Positions 27,188 through 36,548 of a DNA stretch of 64,000 nt are shown here, piece by piece (positions within the stretch are counted from its first letter, which is position 1; every line of letters starts with the position of its first letter). The stretch comes from an uncultured Roseicyclus sp. (GTDB lineage: Bacteria > Pseudomonadota > Alphaproteobacteria > Rhodobacterales > Rhodobacteraceae), in NCBI GenBank assembly GCA_947500415.1, contig CANMRT010000001.1, positions 1,390,982 through 1,454,981 of the forward strand. The letters run 5' to 3'. The position numbers were made by a program, and so were the translations under genes. The notes under the pieces are model-generated. The model was given only the letters and a program-made list of their open reading frames with translations, was not told where the DNA came from and searched no databases.

Positions 27188-29014
27188 TCAGTTCCAGCAG
27201 CTCACTCGAACCGTCATGTCCGCGGCCTCGCGGCTCAGGTTCTCACGGTTCAGCGCGCCAGCGGGTTGCGCCACTGTCACGCCAACGCCGGCCTCCTGCA
27301 GCAGACCCAACATTTGATCTGCCCGCAAAGCCAGAGTGACTTCATCAGGAAGCGTGCGTCCCTCAACCGTTCCCGGCAAGACCATCCCGATCACGTTGCC
27401 CGACACGTCGAGCACCGGACCACCGGCCTCGGTATCCGCCGTGGACACATCGAGGCGTTGGACAGTCTCCTCACCGTTCACACCGCGCAGATCAGCCAAC
27501 CGGCCAAAGCTGGTGGAGGCCGCCGACAAAGCGCCACCGAACGGGTAGCCCGCCACGGCAATGTCAGCTCGCAACCGGGCCGGGGTCTGTGCCATTTGCG
27601 CAAAGCCAAGTGGTGCAAGCGCTTGATTGGGCTGCAGCACGGCAATCCCAAGGGCATCATCGCGATAAGTGACGGAGGCTTCATAAGCGTTGTCGATCAG
27701 GATTTGCTGGCACTGACCAATCACTTCTGTCGTGGTCAGAACCGTGCCCTGCGCGTCCAAGAAGAAGCCCGTGCGCACAAGATCGGGGCGGCGAACCGTC
27801 AGGCCCGAGACCATGTCGATGCTCTCATCCAGCCCCTCCGGCACGGCAGCCGGGTCCAATGCGCCATCCACGGCCTGAAAGCTCGCCTGCATCATCGGCA
27901 GCACACGCGCGATTTGGTCATCCGCCGAAGGCTCCCAAATCAGGGTGAACCCCTTAACTGCGCCACCCACAAGCCGCGCTTCGGTATGGCTGCGCAAATC
28001 GGGGCTTTGGCCGGTCAAAAGGAAGCTGTCGCCCTGCCGCTCCCGCTCGCCTTCCAGCGGCACGATGTCAAGCGTCTGCATGATTTCGTAGAGGCCAAAC
28101 AGCGTCGCACGGTCGCCCGGCTGGCTTATCAGCAGGATACGCACACCGCTGTCGCCCACCTCTTCGTATTGCGCGAAGGGGAAGTTGTAGCTGTCGAACG
28201 CAACCATCGCCATCGGCAGGTCCATCTGGATGCCCGCGCGTTGATCCAGAACGTTGCGCATGCCCAACGCCGCCAATTCCGCGTTGTATTCGCCGTTCAA
28301 CTGCGCGCGCTGGCGTGTGGTCAGAACGCCCGTAGGCTCCATCCCGCGGCTTTCCTGATAGGCCTGCATGGAGCCACGCGTTCCAGGGCCAAATGCGCCG
28401 TCGATGCCGCCGTTGTAGAACCCGAACCACTGAAGGGCAATTTGCAGTTGGTCGCGCTCTTCGCGCGTCAGTTGCGCCTCAGATTGGCGGGCCTCCTGCG
28501 GCGTCTCGTCAGGGATTGCCGCGGGTTCCGGCTCAGGCTCCACCACAGCGACTTCTTCAGTGGCGGGCTCTTCCTGCGTGCCGTCGCCATCGATAGCGGC
28601 TTCCGTTGCTGCGGCCCCATCGCCTTGCAGCACGTTTGACCCAACAGGGAAAAATTGCGAGGCGTAGAGGTCACCATCCTCAAGGAAACTGTCACGCGGG
28701 ATCAGGCCCTGGGCCAGCAACTGCTGAAGCACCAATTGGCCAAGATCAGGTTCATACGGCCCAAGAGCTACGGCATAGAGACCGGTTGTCGCCTGAAACC
28801 CATTCACATTCTCGACCAACTGCGAATAGGCGCGCACGCGCTGCTCAGCCGCCGCAAGGGATTGGTGCGCCTCGATCTGGACCCAAACGCGGTCTTGCGC
28901 CTGTGCGCCCCCGGTGGTCAACAAGCCGAACGCGGCCACAAACGTCAGGGTCAACACCCCCCGCAAAATACGCATCGCCATGATTGTCTTTGAAACCCTG
29001 TCGTTAGAAGTCAT
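27188..29014 (-). CDS. Exported SPOR/peptidoglycan-binding protein with an inactive trypsin-like domain
   Basis: A protein of about 608 residues with a signal peptide ending at GGAQAQ. A SPOR-like repeat follows (VWVQIEAHQSLAAAEQRVRA), then an acidic linker, a PG_binding_1 domain (QIALQWFGFYNGGIDGAFGPGTRGSMQAYQ), a middle domain, and a C-terminal trypsin-like domain. Catalytic positions look lost. Where proteases have TNAHVV, this reads TTTEVI, and where GNSGGP is expected, TEAGGPVLD appears, so histidine and serine are replaced. It is probably a periplasmic cell-wall binding pseudoprotease. ATG 29014 is chosen, although ATG 28981 gives a tidier signal peptide. It is divergent from glyQ. Confidence 0.82.
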   Translation of the reverse strand: MTSNDRVSKTIMAMRILRGVLTLTFVAAFGLLTTGGAQAQDRVWVQIEAHQSLAAAEQRVRAYSQLVENVNGFQATTGLYAVALGPYEPDLGQLVLQQLLAQGLIPRDSFLEDGDLYASQFFPVGSNVLQGDGAAATEAAIDGDGTQEEPATEEVAVVEPEPEPAAIPDETPQEARQSEAQLTREERDQLQIALQWFGFYNGGIDGAFGPGTRGSMQAYQESRGMEPTGVLTTRQRAQLNGEYNAELAALGMRNVLDQRAGIQMDLPMAMVAFDSYNFPFAQYEEVGDSGVRILLISQPGDRATLFGLYEIMQTLDIVPLEGERERQGDSFLLTGQSPDLRSHTEARLVGGAVKGFTLIWEPSADDQIARVLPMMQASFQAVDGALDPAAVPEGLDESIDMVSGLTVRRPDLVRTGFFLDAQGTVLTTTEVIGQCQQILIDNAYEASVTYRDDALGIAVLQPNQALAPLGFAQMAQTPARLRADIAVAGYPFGGALSAASTSFGRLADLRGVNGEETVQRLDVSTADTEAGGPVLDVSGNVIGMVLPGTVEGRTLPDEVTLALRADQMLGLLQEAGVGVTVAQPAGALNRENLSREAADMTVRVSCWN

Positions 29015-29217
29015 GTTTTTCCGCACGGCCTGAGAATGCAGGCCACAGGCGGTCCGACGGCGACATTATCTTTGGATACGCTCGAATGCACCCTGTATTG
29101 CAATAGTTTTCCACAAGGCGTGGCGCAGATGCGCCAACCACACCGCGCGGGCGCGTTGACCCTTGCCGCACACGGGTCTAGTCAGTCGCCCAATCGACGC
29201 CCCTCGGAGTGACCAAG

Positions 29218-30147
29218 ATGGCCGACCCCACCACCCCCCGTTCCTTTCAGGAAATCATCCTGAGGCTTCAGTCCTACTGGGCCGAAAAGGGCTGCGCGAT
29301 CATGCAACCTTACGACATGGAAGTGGGGGCAGGGACGTTTCACCCGGCCACGACCCTGCGATCGCTCGGATCCAACCATTGGGCAGCAGCATATGTGCAG
29401 CCCTCGCGTCGCCCGACCGATGGGCGCTACGGCGAAAATCCCAACCGATTGCAGCACTACTATCAATATCAGGTGCTCATTAAGCCCTCGCCGCCCGACC
29501 TGCAGGACCTCTACCTGGGCTCACTTCGCGCCATCGGTATCGACACCGACATCCACGACATCCGCTTCGTCGAAGACGATTGGGAATCACCGACGCTTGG
29601 CGCATGGGGCCTCGGCTGGGAAGTCTGGTGCGACGGTATGGAAGTCAGCCAGTTTACCTATTTCCAGCAAGTCGGCGGCCACGATTGCCACCCCGTCTCG
29701 GGTGAGCTCACCTATGGCCTCGAACGCCTCGCCATGTATGTCCTCGGCATCGACCACGTCATGGACATGCCATTCAACGACCCCGATGCACCTATCGCGT
29801 TAAAATACGGTGACGTTTTCCGCCAGACGGAAGAGGAATACAGCCGCCACAACTTCGACGTGGCGACCACGGAAACACTCCTCAAGCACTTTGAGGATGC
29901 AGAATCCGAGTGCAAACACATCCTCGATCAAGCCGCCGACGACCCCAAGACAGACAAACGCATCATCATGGCGCACCCCGCCTATGATCAGGCGATCAAG
30001 GCCAGCCATGTCTTCAACCTGCTCGACGCGCGCGGCGTGATCTCGGTCACGGAGCGTCAAGCCTACATCGGCCGTGTCCGGGCGTTGACCAAGATGTGCG
30101 CCGACGCCTTTGTGCAGACCGAAGCCGGGGGCGCGGACGCGGCATGA
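29218..30147 (+). CDS. glyQ: Glycine--tRNA ligase alpha subunit
   Basis: Catalytic subunit of the bacterial alpha2beta2 glycyl-tRNA synthetase, a class II enzyme. Typical segments are [36 protein letters not shown], the class II arginine motif [19 protein letters not shown] and [22 protein letters not shown] 29218 is used, since GGAG (29206-29209) lies eight bases upstream; GTG 29209 overlaps that site. The length is 309 residues. It overlaps the DUF6446 gene by four bases and forms an operon with glyS. Confidence 0.98.
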   Translation: MADPTTPRSFQEIILRLQSYWAEKGCAIMQPYDMEVGAGTFHPATTLRSLGSNHWAAAYVQPSRRPTDGRYGENPNRLQHYYQYQVLIKPSPPDLQDLYLGSLRAIGIDTDIHDIRFVEDDWESPTLGAWGLGWEVWCDGMEVSQFTYFQQVGGHDCHPVSGELTYGLERLAMYVLGIDHVMDMPFNDPDAPIALKYGDVFRQTEEEYSRHNFDVATTETLLKHFEDAESECKHILDQAADDPKTDKRIIMAHPAYDQAIKASHVFNLLDARGVISVTERQAYIGRVRALTKMCADAFVQTEAGGADAA

Positions 30148-30620
30148 CCTCTGGACGCATCCTTGTGATTGCGATCGTCGCTGTGACGGCGGCCTTTGGC
30201 GTCGCCCTGTGGTGGTTTGTGAACTACGCCTACTACGAGGAATTCGATGAGGTTTCGTTAATCTTCCAGCGCGGCGACGGCACAGCGTTTGAATTGCCGC
30301 TGGACGGTCAAGCCAATGCCGTGCGCGCGATCAACGCAGAAACCTCGCCGCTCCGGTTCCGGGCATGTTTCACGTTGCCACGCGCCCAAGTTGCAGAGGT
30401 GCTGGCCGACGCCTTCACCTATGACGATCCCACACCCCTTGGCGCGCCCGGCTGGTTCGATTGCTTCGATGCGGAAGCCATCGGCGCAGATCTTGAGGCG
30501 GGCGATGCGCAACCCTTCCTCGTCCAGCGCGACATCACGCGCGGCATCGACCGCGTCGCGGCCCTTTATGCGGACGGGCGTGGCTTCGTTTGGCATCAAC
30601 TCAACGGCACGCTGGAATAG
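30144..30620 (+). CDS. DUF6446 family membrane-anchored protein
   Basis: A 158-residue protein with one N-terminal membrane anchor ([22 protein letters not shown]) and a soluble domain probably facing the periplasm. Motifs [31 protein letters not shown] and [21 protein letters not shown] match what I recall of DUF6446, a Rhodobacterales family found between glyQ and glyS. Two cysteines (ACF and DCF) could form a disulphide. ATG 30144 overlaps the glyQ stop (ATGA). The function is unknown, and its placement between two subunits of one enzyme is conserved but unexplained. Confidence 0.82.
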   Translation: MTSGRILVIAIVAVTAAFGVALWWFVNYAYYEEFDEVSLIFQRGDGTAFELPLDGQANAVRAINAETSPLRFRACFTLPRAQVAEVLADAFTYDDPTPLGAPGWFDCFDAEAIGADLEAGDAQPFLVQRDITRGIDRVAALYADGRGFVWHQLNGTLE

Positions 30621-30702
30621 CCTCACCTTGCCCTGACCCGAATTCCGCGCAATGACAGCGCACGACACCACCGATTGCGCACCGCCTTACAGGACCAACC
30701 CA

Positions 30703-32919
30703 ATGCCCGATCTTCTGCTGGAACTGTTCTCCGAGGAAATCCCGGCCCGTATGCAGGGCAAAGCCGCTGATGATCTCAAGCGGCTGCTCACGGATGGGCT
30801 GGTTGAGGCCGGTTTGACCTATGCCTCTGCCGGTGCCTTCGCCACGCCGCGCCGTCTAGTCCTGACGGTTGAGGGGCTGACGGATGCGTCCCCCACAACG
30901 ACCGAAGAACGCCGTGGCCCCAAGGTCGGCGCGCCCGACAAGGCCATCGAAGGCTTTCTGCGCGGGGCAGGGGTGGCACGCGAAGATCTGGTGGAGCGTG
31001 AGGAAAAGAAGGGCGCCTTCTATTTCGCGCAAGTCACGACCGAAGGCCGCCCGGCGGCTGATATCATCGCCGATCTCGTTCCCGGCGTGATCCGCAACTT
31101 CCCGTGGCCCAAATCCATGCGCTGGGGGTCGGGCAGCTTGCGCTGGGTGCGCCCCTTGCAGTCGATCCTGTGCATCCTGTCCGATGAAGCAGGCGTGGAG
31201 GTCGTCCCAATTGAGGTCGACGGTTTCACCTCCGGCAACACGACCGAAGGCCACCGTTTCATGGCCCCGGGGCGCTTTGCCGTGTCCTCCTTCGCGGATT
31301 ACGAGACCAAGCTGCGCGCCGCCAAAGTCGTGCTCTCCGCCGAGGCACGGGCCGAAACCATCTGGCACGACGCCACCACCATGGCCTTCGCCGCTGGTCT
31401 GGAAGTCGTTGAAGACAAAGGCCTTCTGGCTGAGGTCGCGGGTCTTGTCGAATGGCCCGTCGTGCTGATGGGCGACATCGGCGAAGACTTCCTGGGCTTG
31501 CCGGCAGAGGTCCTGCAAACCTCCATGCGCGAGCACCAGAAATTCTTCTCCGTCCGCAACCCGGCCACGGGCCGGATCGAGCGCTTCATTACTGTCGCCA
31601 ACCGCGAAACCGCCGACCAAGGCGCCACGATCATCGCGGGCAACGCCAAGGTGCTGTCCGCCCGCCTGGCCGACGCGAAGTTCTTCTGGGACAATGACCT
31701 CCGTATCGCCCGCGACGGCATGGGCACATGGCGCGAGGGCCTTAAGAACGTGACCTTCGAACGTCGTTTGGGAACGCAGGCTGAACGCGTTGAGCGCATA
31801 GCAGCCCTGGCCCGCGAAATCGCGCCAATGGTCGGCGCAGACCCCACAGCGGCAGAGACTGCCGCCCGCATCGCCAAGGCCGACTTGAATTCCGAAATGG
31901 TCTACGAATTCCCAGAACTTCAAGGGGTTATGGGGAAATACTACGTGCTGGAAGCTGGCCTCGACCCGGACATCGCCGCCGTCGCGGAAGAGCACTACGC
32001 CCCCCTCGGCCCCACCGACGACGTCCCCACTGGGCCGCTATCGATCGCCGTGGCCTTGGCCGACAAGCTCGACCTGTTGACCGGTTTCTGGGCTATCGAT
32101 GAAAAGCCCACGGGCTCTAAAGACCCATTTGCGCTTCGCCGTGCTGCGCTCGGAGTCACGCGCATCGTCGAGGCAAATGGTCTGCGCCTTTCGCTCGACC
32201 GGTTCTTCGATGCACAACTGGTAAGGCACAAAGGCGCGCTTATCGAAGATGTTCAGAATGATGAAGTGCTCGACCTGCTTCGTGAAATTGCAGATCACGG
32301 CGTGTTCGGCGCGGCGTTCAGGGCTGTGAAGGACGCGCGAGGGAAGGCATCTAACGGGTTGGAAGAGATGGCATCGCAAGTGCCAGACAAATCCGACGAC
32401 CTCCTCGCCTTCTTCCACGACCGCCTCAAGGTCCACCTCCGCTCGGAAAACATCCGCCACGACGTCATCGACGCAGCACTTTCCAAGCCGCCCACCGACG
32501 ACCTCACCCTCGTTGTCGCCCGCGCCCGCGCGCTGCAGGCCTTCCTCGACACGCCCGACGGCGAAAACCTGATCCAGGGCTACAAGCGCTCCGCCAACAT
32601 CCTCGCCCAGGCCGAGGAGAAGGACGGCGTCGAATACCGCTTTGGCGCCGATGCCAAATTCGCCGAAACCGACGAAGAACGCGCCCTTTTCGCAGCCCTC
32701 GAAGCCGCCAACACAGCCATCACCCCGGCAATGGCCGACGAACGCTTCGCCGACGCCATGACTGCCATGGCCAAACTCCGCGCGCCCATTGATGCCTTCT
32801 TCGAAGCCGTGCAGGTGAACGCCGACAACGACATCGTCCGTCGTAACCGCCTTAACCTGCTCCACGACATCACGCAAACCTGCGGTGCCATCGCGGATCT
32901 CACGCGAATCGAGGGCTAA
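30703..32919 (+). CDS. glyS: Glycine--tRNA ligase beta subunit
   Basis: The tRNA-binding subunit of glycyl-tRNA synthetase, 738 residues. Recognisable parts are the N-terminal LLLELFSEEIPARM, the RKLV-type segment TPRRLVLTVEGL, FPWPKSMRWGSGSLRWVRP, SMREHQKFFSVRNP, the HD-like middle region, and a C-terminal anticodon-binding (DALR-like) domain. ATG 30703 has AGGA eight bases upstream. An 82-base gap separates it from the DUF6446 gene. ppdK follows after a 142-base gap that contains a long palindrome. Confidence 0.98.
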   Translation: MPDLLLELFSEEIPARMQGKAADDLKRLLTDGLVEAGLTYASAGAFATPRRLVLTVEGLTDASPTTTEERRGPKVGAPDKAIEGFLRGAGVAREDLVEREEKKGAFYFAQVTTEGRPAADIIADLVPGVIRNFPWPKSMRWGSGSLRWVRPLQSILCILSDEAGVEVVPIEVDGFTSGNTTEGHRFMAPGRFAVSSFADYETKLRAAKVVLSAEARAETIWHDATTMAFAAGLEVVEDKGLLAEVAGLVEWPVVLMGDIGEDFLGLPAEVLQTSMREHQKFFSVRNPATGRIERFITVANRETADQGATIIAGNAKVLSARLADAKFFWDNDLRIARDGMGTWREGLKNVTFERRLGTQAERVERIAALAREIAPMVGADPTAAETAARIAKADLNSEMVYEFPELQGVMGKYYVLEAGLDPDIAAVAEEHYAPLGPTDDVPTGPLSIAVALADKLDLLTGFWAIDEKPTGSKDPFALRRAALGVTRIVEANGLRLSLDRFFDAQLVRHKGALIEDVQNDEVLDLLREIADHGVFGAAFRAVKDARGKASNGLEEMASQVPDKSDDLLAFFHDRLKVHLRSENIRHDVIDAALSKPPTDDLTLVVARARALQAFLDTPDGENLIQGYKRSANILAQAEEKDGVEYRFGADAKFAETDEERALFAALEAANTAITPAMADERFADAMTAMAKLRAPIDAFFEAVQVNADNDIVRRNRLNLLHDITQTCGAIADLTRIEG

Positions 32920-32937
32920 ACACCCCTTCGCCGCGCT

Positions 32938-32978
32938 GCAGCGATCACTTTTCTTTGCAATTGCAGAAAAAACGCTGC
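32938..32978 (+). promoter_or_regulatory. AT-rich palindrome upstream of ppdK, possible operator
   Basis: A perfect core palindrome TGCAATTGCA (32956-32965) lies inside TTTTCT ... AGAAAA arms, and further out are GCAGCG (32938-32943) and CGCTGC (32973-32978). It lies 84 bases before the ppdK start. It could be an operator for a carbon-flux regulator or a glyS terminator; the symmetrical T and A arms without a following T run favour the operator. Confidence 0.45.
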
Positions 32979-33061
32979 GATCTGACACTATTCGCGTCCG
33001 CTTAACTGGACACAAAGTCCTCCGGTTGTATCGTGCACACAGGTAAACCGGAGGCGAGCCC

Positions 33062-35605
33062 ATGCTCACCACGCCCGATTTTGTTGAGATCACCCCAACC
33101 GCCGACATCCGCAAGGATCGGCATGGCAACCGCGCGAAGTGCCTTCAGCGCCTGATCCGGCTTGATCTGCCGGTGCCGCATACGGTTGCGCTCAGCTTCG
33201 ATACAGTGCGCGCCGTTGGTGATGGGAGAATGCCCGATCTCGAGTCGCTGGTTGGTGTCTTTGGCGCAGGCGCGCTTCTGTCTGTGCGCTCTTCCTCTGA
33301 GACGCCCGATTGGGGGGGGCCGGGAACGATCCTGAACATTGGCATGGGCGATGATGTTGCCGCACAATTGGCCGAGACCCACGGACAGGATGTGGCCAAC
33401 GCGGCCTATACCGCCTTTATCCGAACCTTCGCCGTAGAAGTGCATCGCCTCGACGCCGACGAATTCGAAGGCCCCATTACGCCGCGCCTCGCCAAGGAAG
33501 CCTATGAGGCCGAGATGGAGGAGCCGTTTCCCCAAGATCCAACCGTGCAGCTGGCCGAGGTTCTGCGATCCATGGCGCGGGCCTGGGACAGCACGACCGC
33601 ACGCCTGTTGCGTCAAGCCCAAGGCGCCCCCGCCGACGCGGGCCTTGGATTGGTCGTTCAAAAAATGGCGCTTGGGCCGGGGCAGGGGATTTCAGGCGGC
33701 GGTGTCGTTCAATTTGTGTCGTCCGAGACGGGCGAGCCGCAGGTCACGGGCCGCTACCTGCCACGCGGGCAGGGACGCGCGGCGCTGACCGATGGCGAAG
33801 CGCAGTTCATCGAAAGCGATCCACGCGGTCCCGCTTTGGAAGACGTGGCCCCCGAACAGGTGCAGGCCTTGCGCGATGCGGCGGCGTTGATGCGCGTGCG
33901 TTTGCGCGAGGAAATGCAGACGGAATTCACATTGATGGATGGGCGTTTGTCGATCCTTGATGCCGTCCGTGCCCCAAGATCCGCCCGCGCTGAGGTCTCC
34001 GTCGCTGTGGCGCTGGCCGAAGATGGCGTGATCCCTCGGGACGAAGCACTGACGCGCATTCCACCTTTCACGCTCAACAGCCTGCTCCACCGCCAGATCG
34101 CGGCAGGCGTCGACCGTGATGTACTGACCAGCGGCGTAGCGGCTGCCCCCGGTGCGGCTACCGGCAAGATCGTCTTCTCCGCCGCAGCAGCCCAGGCCGC
34201 CGCCGCACAAGGTGAGCCCTGTATTCTTGTGCGGCGTGAAACCAGCCCCGAGGATATTCGCGGCATGCACGCGGCCCAGGCGATCCTGACCGAACGGGGC
34301 GGGGCCACATCCCACGCGGCCGTCATCGCCCGCGGCCTTGGCCTGCCTTGCGTGGCGGGAGCGACCCGCTTGCAGCTTGATATGCGGAAGAAAACGCTGA
34401 CCGTTCCGGGCCGCAAGGTGTTCCACGAAGGCGATATCATCACCCTCGATGGCACGGCGGGCGAAGTTCTGGCCGGTAGTGTTGATATGGTCGAACCGGC
34501 CCTTGGCGGCGCCTTCGCCACCCTGATGGATTGGGCCGACGCCGCCCGCGACATTGGTATTCGCGCCAACGCGGACACACCCGAAGACGCCGCAATGGCG
34601 CAACGATTTGGTGTCGACGGTATTGGTCTGTGCCGGACCGAGCACATGTTCTTCGATCCCATCCGCATCACAGTGATGCGCGAAATGATCTTCGCGGAAA
34701 ACGCGCAGGATCGGCAGGCCGCCCTTGAACGCCTTCTGCCCATGCAGCGCGCGGATTTCATTGAGCTCTTCAAGCTGATGAAGGGCCAACCTGTCACGAT
34801 CCGTTTGTTCGACCCGCCCTTGCACGAATTCCTTCCCGGTGACCGCGAGGGCACGCGTGCGCTTGCGGAAGCCTTGGATCTTCCGGTCAGCCGCGTCGCC
34901 TCGCGCATCGAAAACTTGCAGGAATTCAACCCGATGCTGGGGATGCGTGGTGTCAGACTTGGCGTGACGATCCCCGAAATTTACGAAATGCAAGCCCGCG
35001 CGATTTTTGAAGCGACCGTGAAGGTCACCAAGAAAAACGCGCCGATTGAGCCGGAAATCATGATCCCGCTGGTCTCCGCCAAGCGCGAGGTTGAGCTGGT
35101 GAAGGCTCGGATTGACGGCATCGCCGCAGAAGTGCGCGCCAAATCGGGCGTCGATTTCAGCTTCCGGCTAGGCGTGATGGTCGAAACACCCCGCGCCGCT
35201 CTGCGTGCGGGTGAGATTGCCGAGCACGCGGCCTTCCTGTCATTCGGCACCAATGACTTGACGCAAATGACCTACGGCCTGTCCCGTGACGATGCAGGCC
35301 GTTTCATGTCCGATTACGTCCAGAAGGGCGTCTTTCCCGAGGATCCGTTCCGCGAATTGGACATCGAAGGGGTTGGCGAACTGTTGCTTTTGGGGTCTGA
35401 GCGGGGCCGTGCAGCGCGCCCCGATGTCACTCTCGCGCTCTGCGGGGAGCATGGCGGCCATCCGGAATCCGTGGATTTCTCGCGCAAAGCGGGCTTCGAC
35501 TATGTGTCGTGCTCGCCATTTCGCGTGCCAGTGGCGAAACTCGCTGCGGCGCAATTTTCCATCCGAGACAAGGGCTTGGACAAGGGCGTTGATGCATCAC
35601 TTTAG
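33062..35605 (+). CDS. ppdK: Pyruvate, phosphate dikinase
   Basis: Interconverts pyruvate, ATP and phosphate with phosphoenolpyruvate, AMP and pyrophosphate. The phosphohistidine domain has RGGATSHAAVIARGLGLP (His about residue 418). The C-terminal PEP/pyruvate barrel has GIGLCRTEHMFF, FGTNDLTQMTYGLSRDD and the catalytic cysteine in ALCGEHGGHP (about residue 792). The N-terminal ATP-grasp half is divergent: the usual KGANL entry reads RHGNRAKCL, and the segment before the histidine domain is about 35 residues shorter than in clostridial PPDK. It has ATG 33062 after a clear GGAGG and 847 residues. The role is probably gluconeogenesis from C3 compounds. Confidence 0.92.
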   Translation: MLTTPDFVEITPTADIRKDRHGNRAKCLQRLIRLDLPVPHTVALSFDTVRAVGDGRMPDLESLVGVFGAGALLSVRSSSETPDWGGPGTILNIGMGDDVAAQLAETHGQDVANAAYTAFIRTFAVEVHRLDADEFEGPITPRLAKEAYEAEMEEPFPQDPTVQLAEVLRSMARAWDSTTARLLRQAQGAPADAGLGLVVQKMALGPGQGISGGGVVQFVSSETGEPQVTGRYLPRGQGRAALTDGEAQFIESDPRGPALEDVAPEQVQALRDAAALMRVRLREEMQTEFTLMDGRLSILDAVRAPRSARAEVSVAVALAEDGVIPRDEALTRIPPFTLNSLLHRQIAAGVDRDVLTSGVAAAPGAATGKIVFSAAAAQAAAAQGEPCILVRRETSPEDIRGMHAAQAILTERGGATSHAAVIARGLGLPCVAGATRLQLDMRKKTLTVPGRKVFHEGDIITLDGTAGEVLAGSVDMVEPALGGAFATLMDWADAARDIGIRANADTPEDAAMAQRFGVDGIGLCRTEHMFFDPIRITVMREMIFAENAQDRQAALERLLPMQRADFIELFKLMKGQPVTIRLFDPPLHEFLPGDREGTRALAEALDLPVSRVASRIENLQEFNPMLGMRGVRLGVTIPEIYEMQARAIFEATVKVTKKNAPIEPEIMIPLVSAKREVELVKARIDGIAAEVRAKSGVDFSFRLGVMVETPRAALRAGEIAEHAAFLSFGTNDLTQMTYGLSRDDAGRFMSDYVQKGVFPEDPFRELDIEGVGELLLLGSERGRAARPDVTLALCGEHGGHPESVDFSRKAGFDYVSCSPFRVPVAKLAAAQFSIRDKGLDKGVDASL

Positions 35606-35716
35606 GATGTGCCAACGCAACCTCTAGGGGCAATATATCCGGTTTGCGCTAGATTCAGAGCCGATTTTGCCAAATTTCAGAAATGCGTTAACTAGCCCGA
35701 AAAGGACAAGGGGTCC

Positions 35717-35740
35717 GGATCCGTTGAGCAGAACGGGTCC
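35717..35740 (+). promoter_or_regulatory. Leader hairpin before sleB
   Basis: A nine-pair stem (35717-35725 with 35732-35740, one G-U pair) with a six-base loop lies 27 bases upstream of the sleB ATG, just before its GGAAGGG ribosome site (35754-35760). It could modulate translation or mRNA stability. It matches no riboswitch class that I know. Confidence 0.35.
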
Positions 35741-35767
35741 AACCGGAGCCTCTGGAAGGGTACATTG

Positions 35768-36451
35768 ATGACGCATCGGATCTTGGTCGCGCTTGGCGCT
35801 GGCCTTTTCAGCTTGTGTGCCGCCACTGGGGCAGTGGCGCAAAACGTTTCTGAATTGGAAGTGACGCTCAGCACATCGGCTTCGGCCTCTGGCCTGTCAG
35901 GCGTGTTGAATCAACTGATGGGCGTCGAAAATGCGTCCCTCTCCGGTCTCAACGCCACACGCCTTCGCACATTGGCATCCCCTTTCTCGGGCGAACGCTC
36001 AGACGATCCTCGGATTATGGATGCTTCGGCGCTGATGGCCTTGAATACACCGCGCGGCAATGATGATTGGCGCTGCTTGACCGAAGCACTTTACTTTGAG
36101 GCCCGCGGCGAGCCGATTGAAGGCCAATATGCCGTTGCCGAAGTCATCCTGAACCGCGTCGATCACGGCAATTTCCCGAACACAATCTGTGGCGTCATCA
36201 ATCAGGGTACGGGTCGGCAGTTCGCCTGCCAGTTCACCTACACCTGCGATGGCCGCCCGGAAGAGATTGGCGATGAAGACGCTTGGCACCGCCTTGGCCA
36301 CATCGCGCGCATTATGATCGAGGGCGCCCCCCGGGATCTGACCGTCGGCGCCACTCATTACCACGCTGATTTCGTGAACCCGCAGTGGGCCTCGCTCTAC
36401 CCGATGACCGCAGATATCGGCATTCACCACTTCTACCGCCAGCAATACTAG
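35768..36451 (+). CDS. Cell wall hydrolase, SleB-type
   Basis: Exported peptidoglycan hydrolase with a signal peptide ending GAVAQ and a C-terminal Hydrolase_2 (SleB/CwlJ) domain from about residue 95. Family motifs are [16 protein letters not shown] (with the conserved glutamate), [28 protein letters not shown] and [17 protein letters not shown] 35768 has GGAAGGG seven bases upstream; TTG 35765 is rejected. The length is 227 residues. It is probably a lytic transglycosylase-like wall remodeller rather than a germination enzyme, since this organism is not a spore former. A terminator follows at 36477. Confidence 0.92.
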   Translation: MTHRILVALGAGLFSLCAATGAVAQNVSELEVTLSTSASASGLSGVLNQLMGVENASLSGLNATRLRTLASPFSGERSDDPRIMDASALMALNTPRGNDDWRCLTEALYFEARGEPIEGQYAVAEVILNRVDHGNFPNTICGVINQGTGRQFACQFTYTCDGRPEEIGDEDAWHRLGHIARIMIEGAPRDLTVGATHYHADFVNPQWASLYPMTADIGIHHFYRQQY

Positions 36452-36476
36452 CCCCACAGGTCGGATTTGGCCTGAC

Positions 36477-36511
36477 AGCCGCCGCAAGCTGGTCCTTGCG
36501 GCGGGCTTTTC
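36477..36511 (+). terminator. Rho-independent terminator after sleB
   Basis: A ten-pair stem CCGCCGCAAG (36479-36488) with CTTGCGGCGG (36495-36504), a six-base loop, then GC and TTTT (36507-36510). It starts about 25 bases downstream of the sleB stop. Confidence 0.88.
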
Positions 36512-36548
36512 GCGTGTTAGACCGTCTCCGGCGAACGTGAGGGGACCC

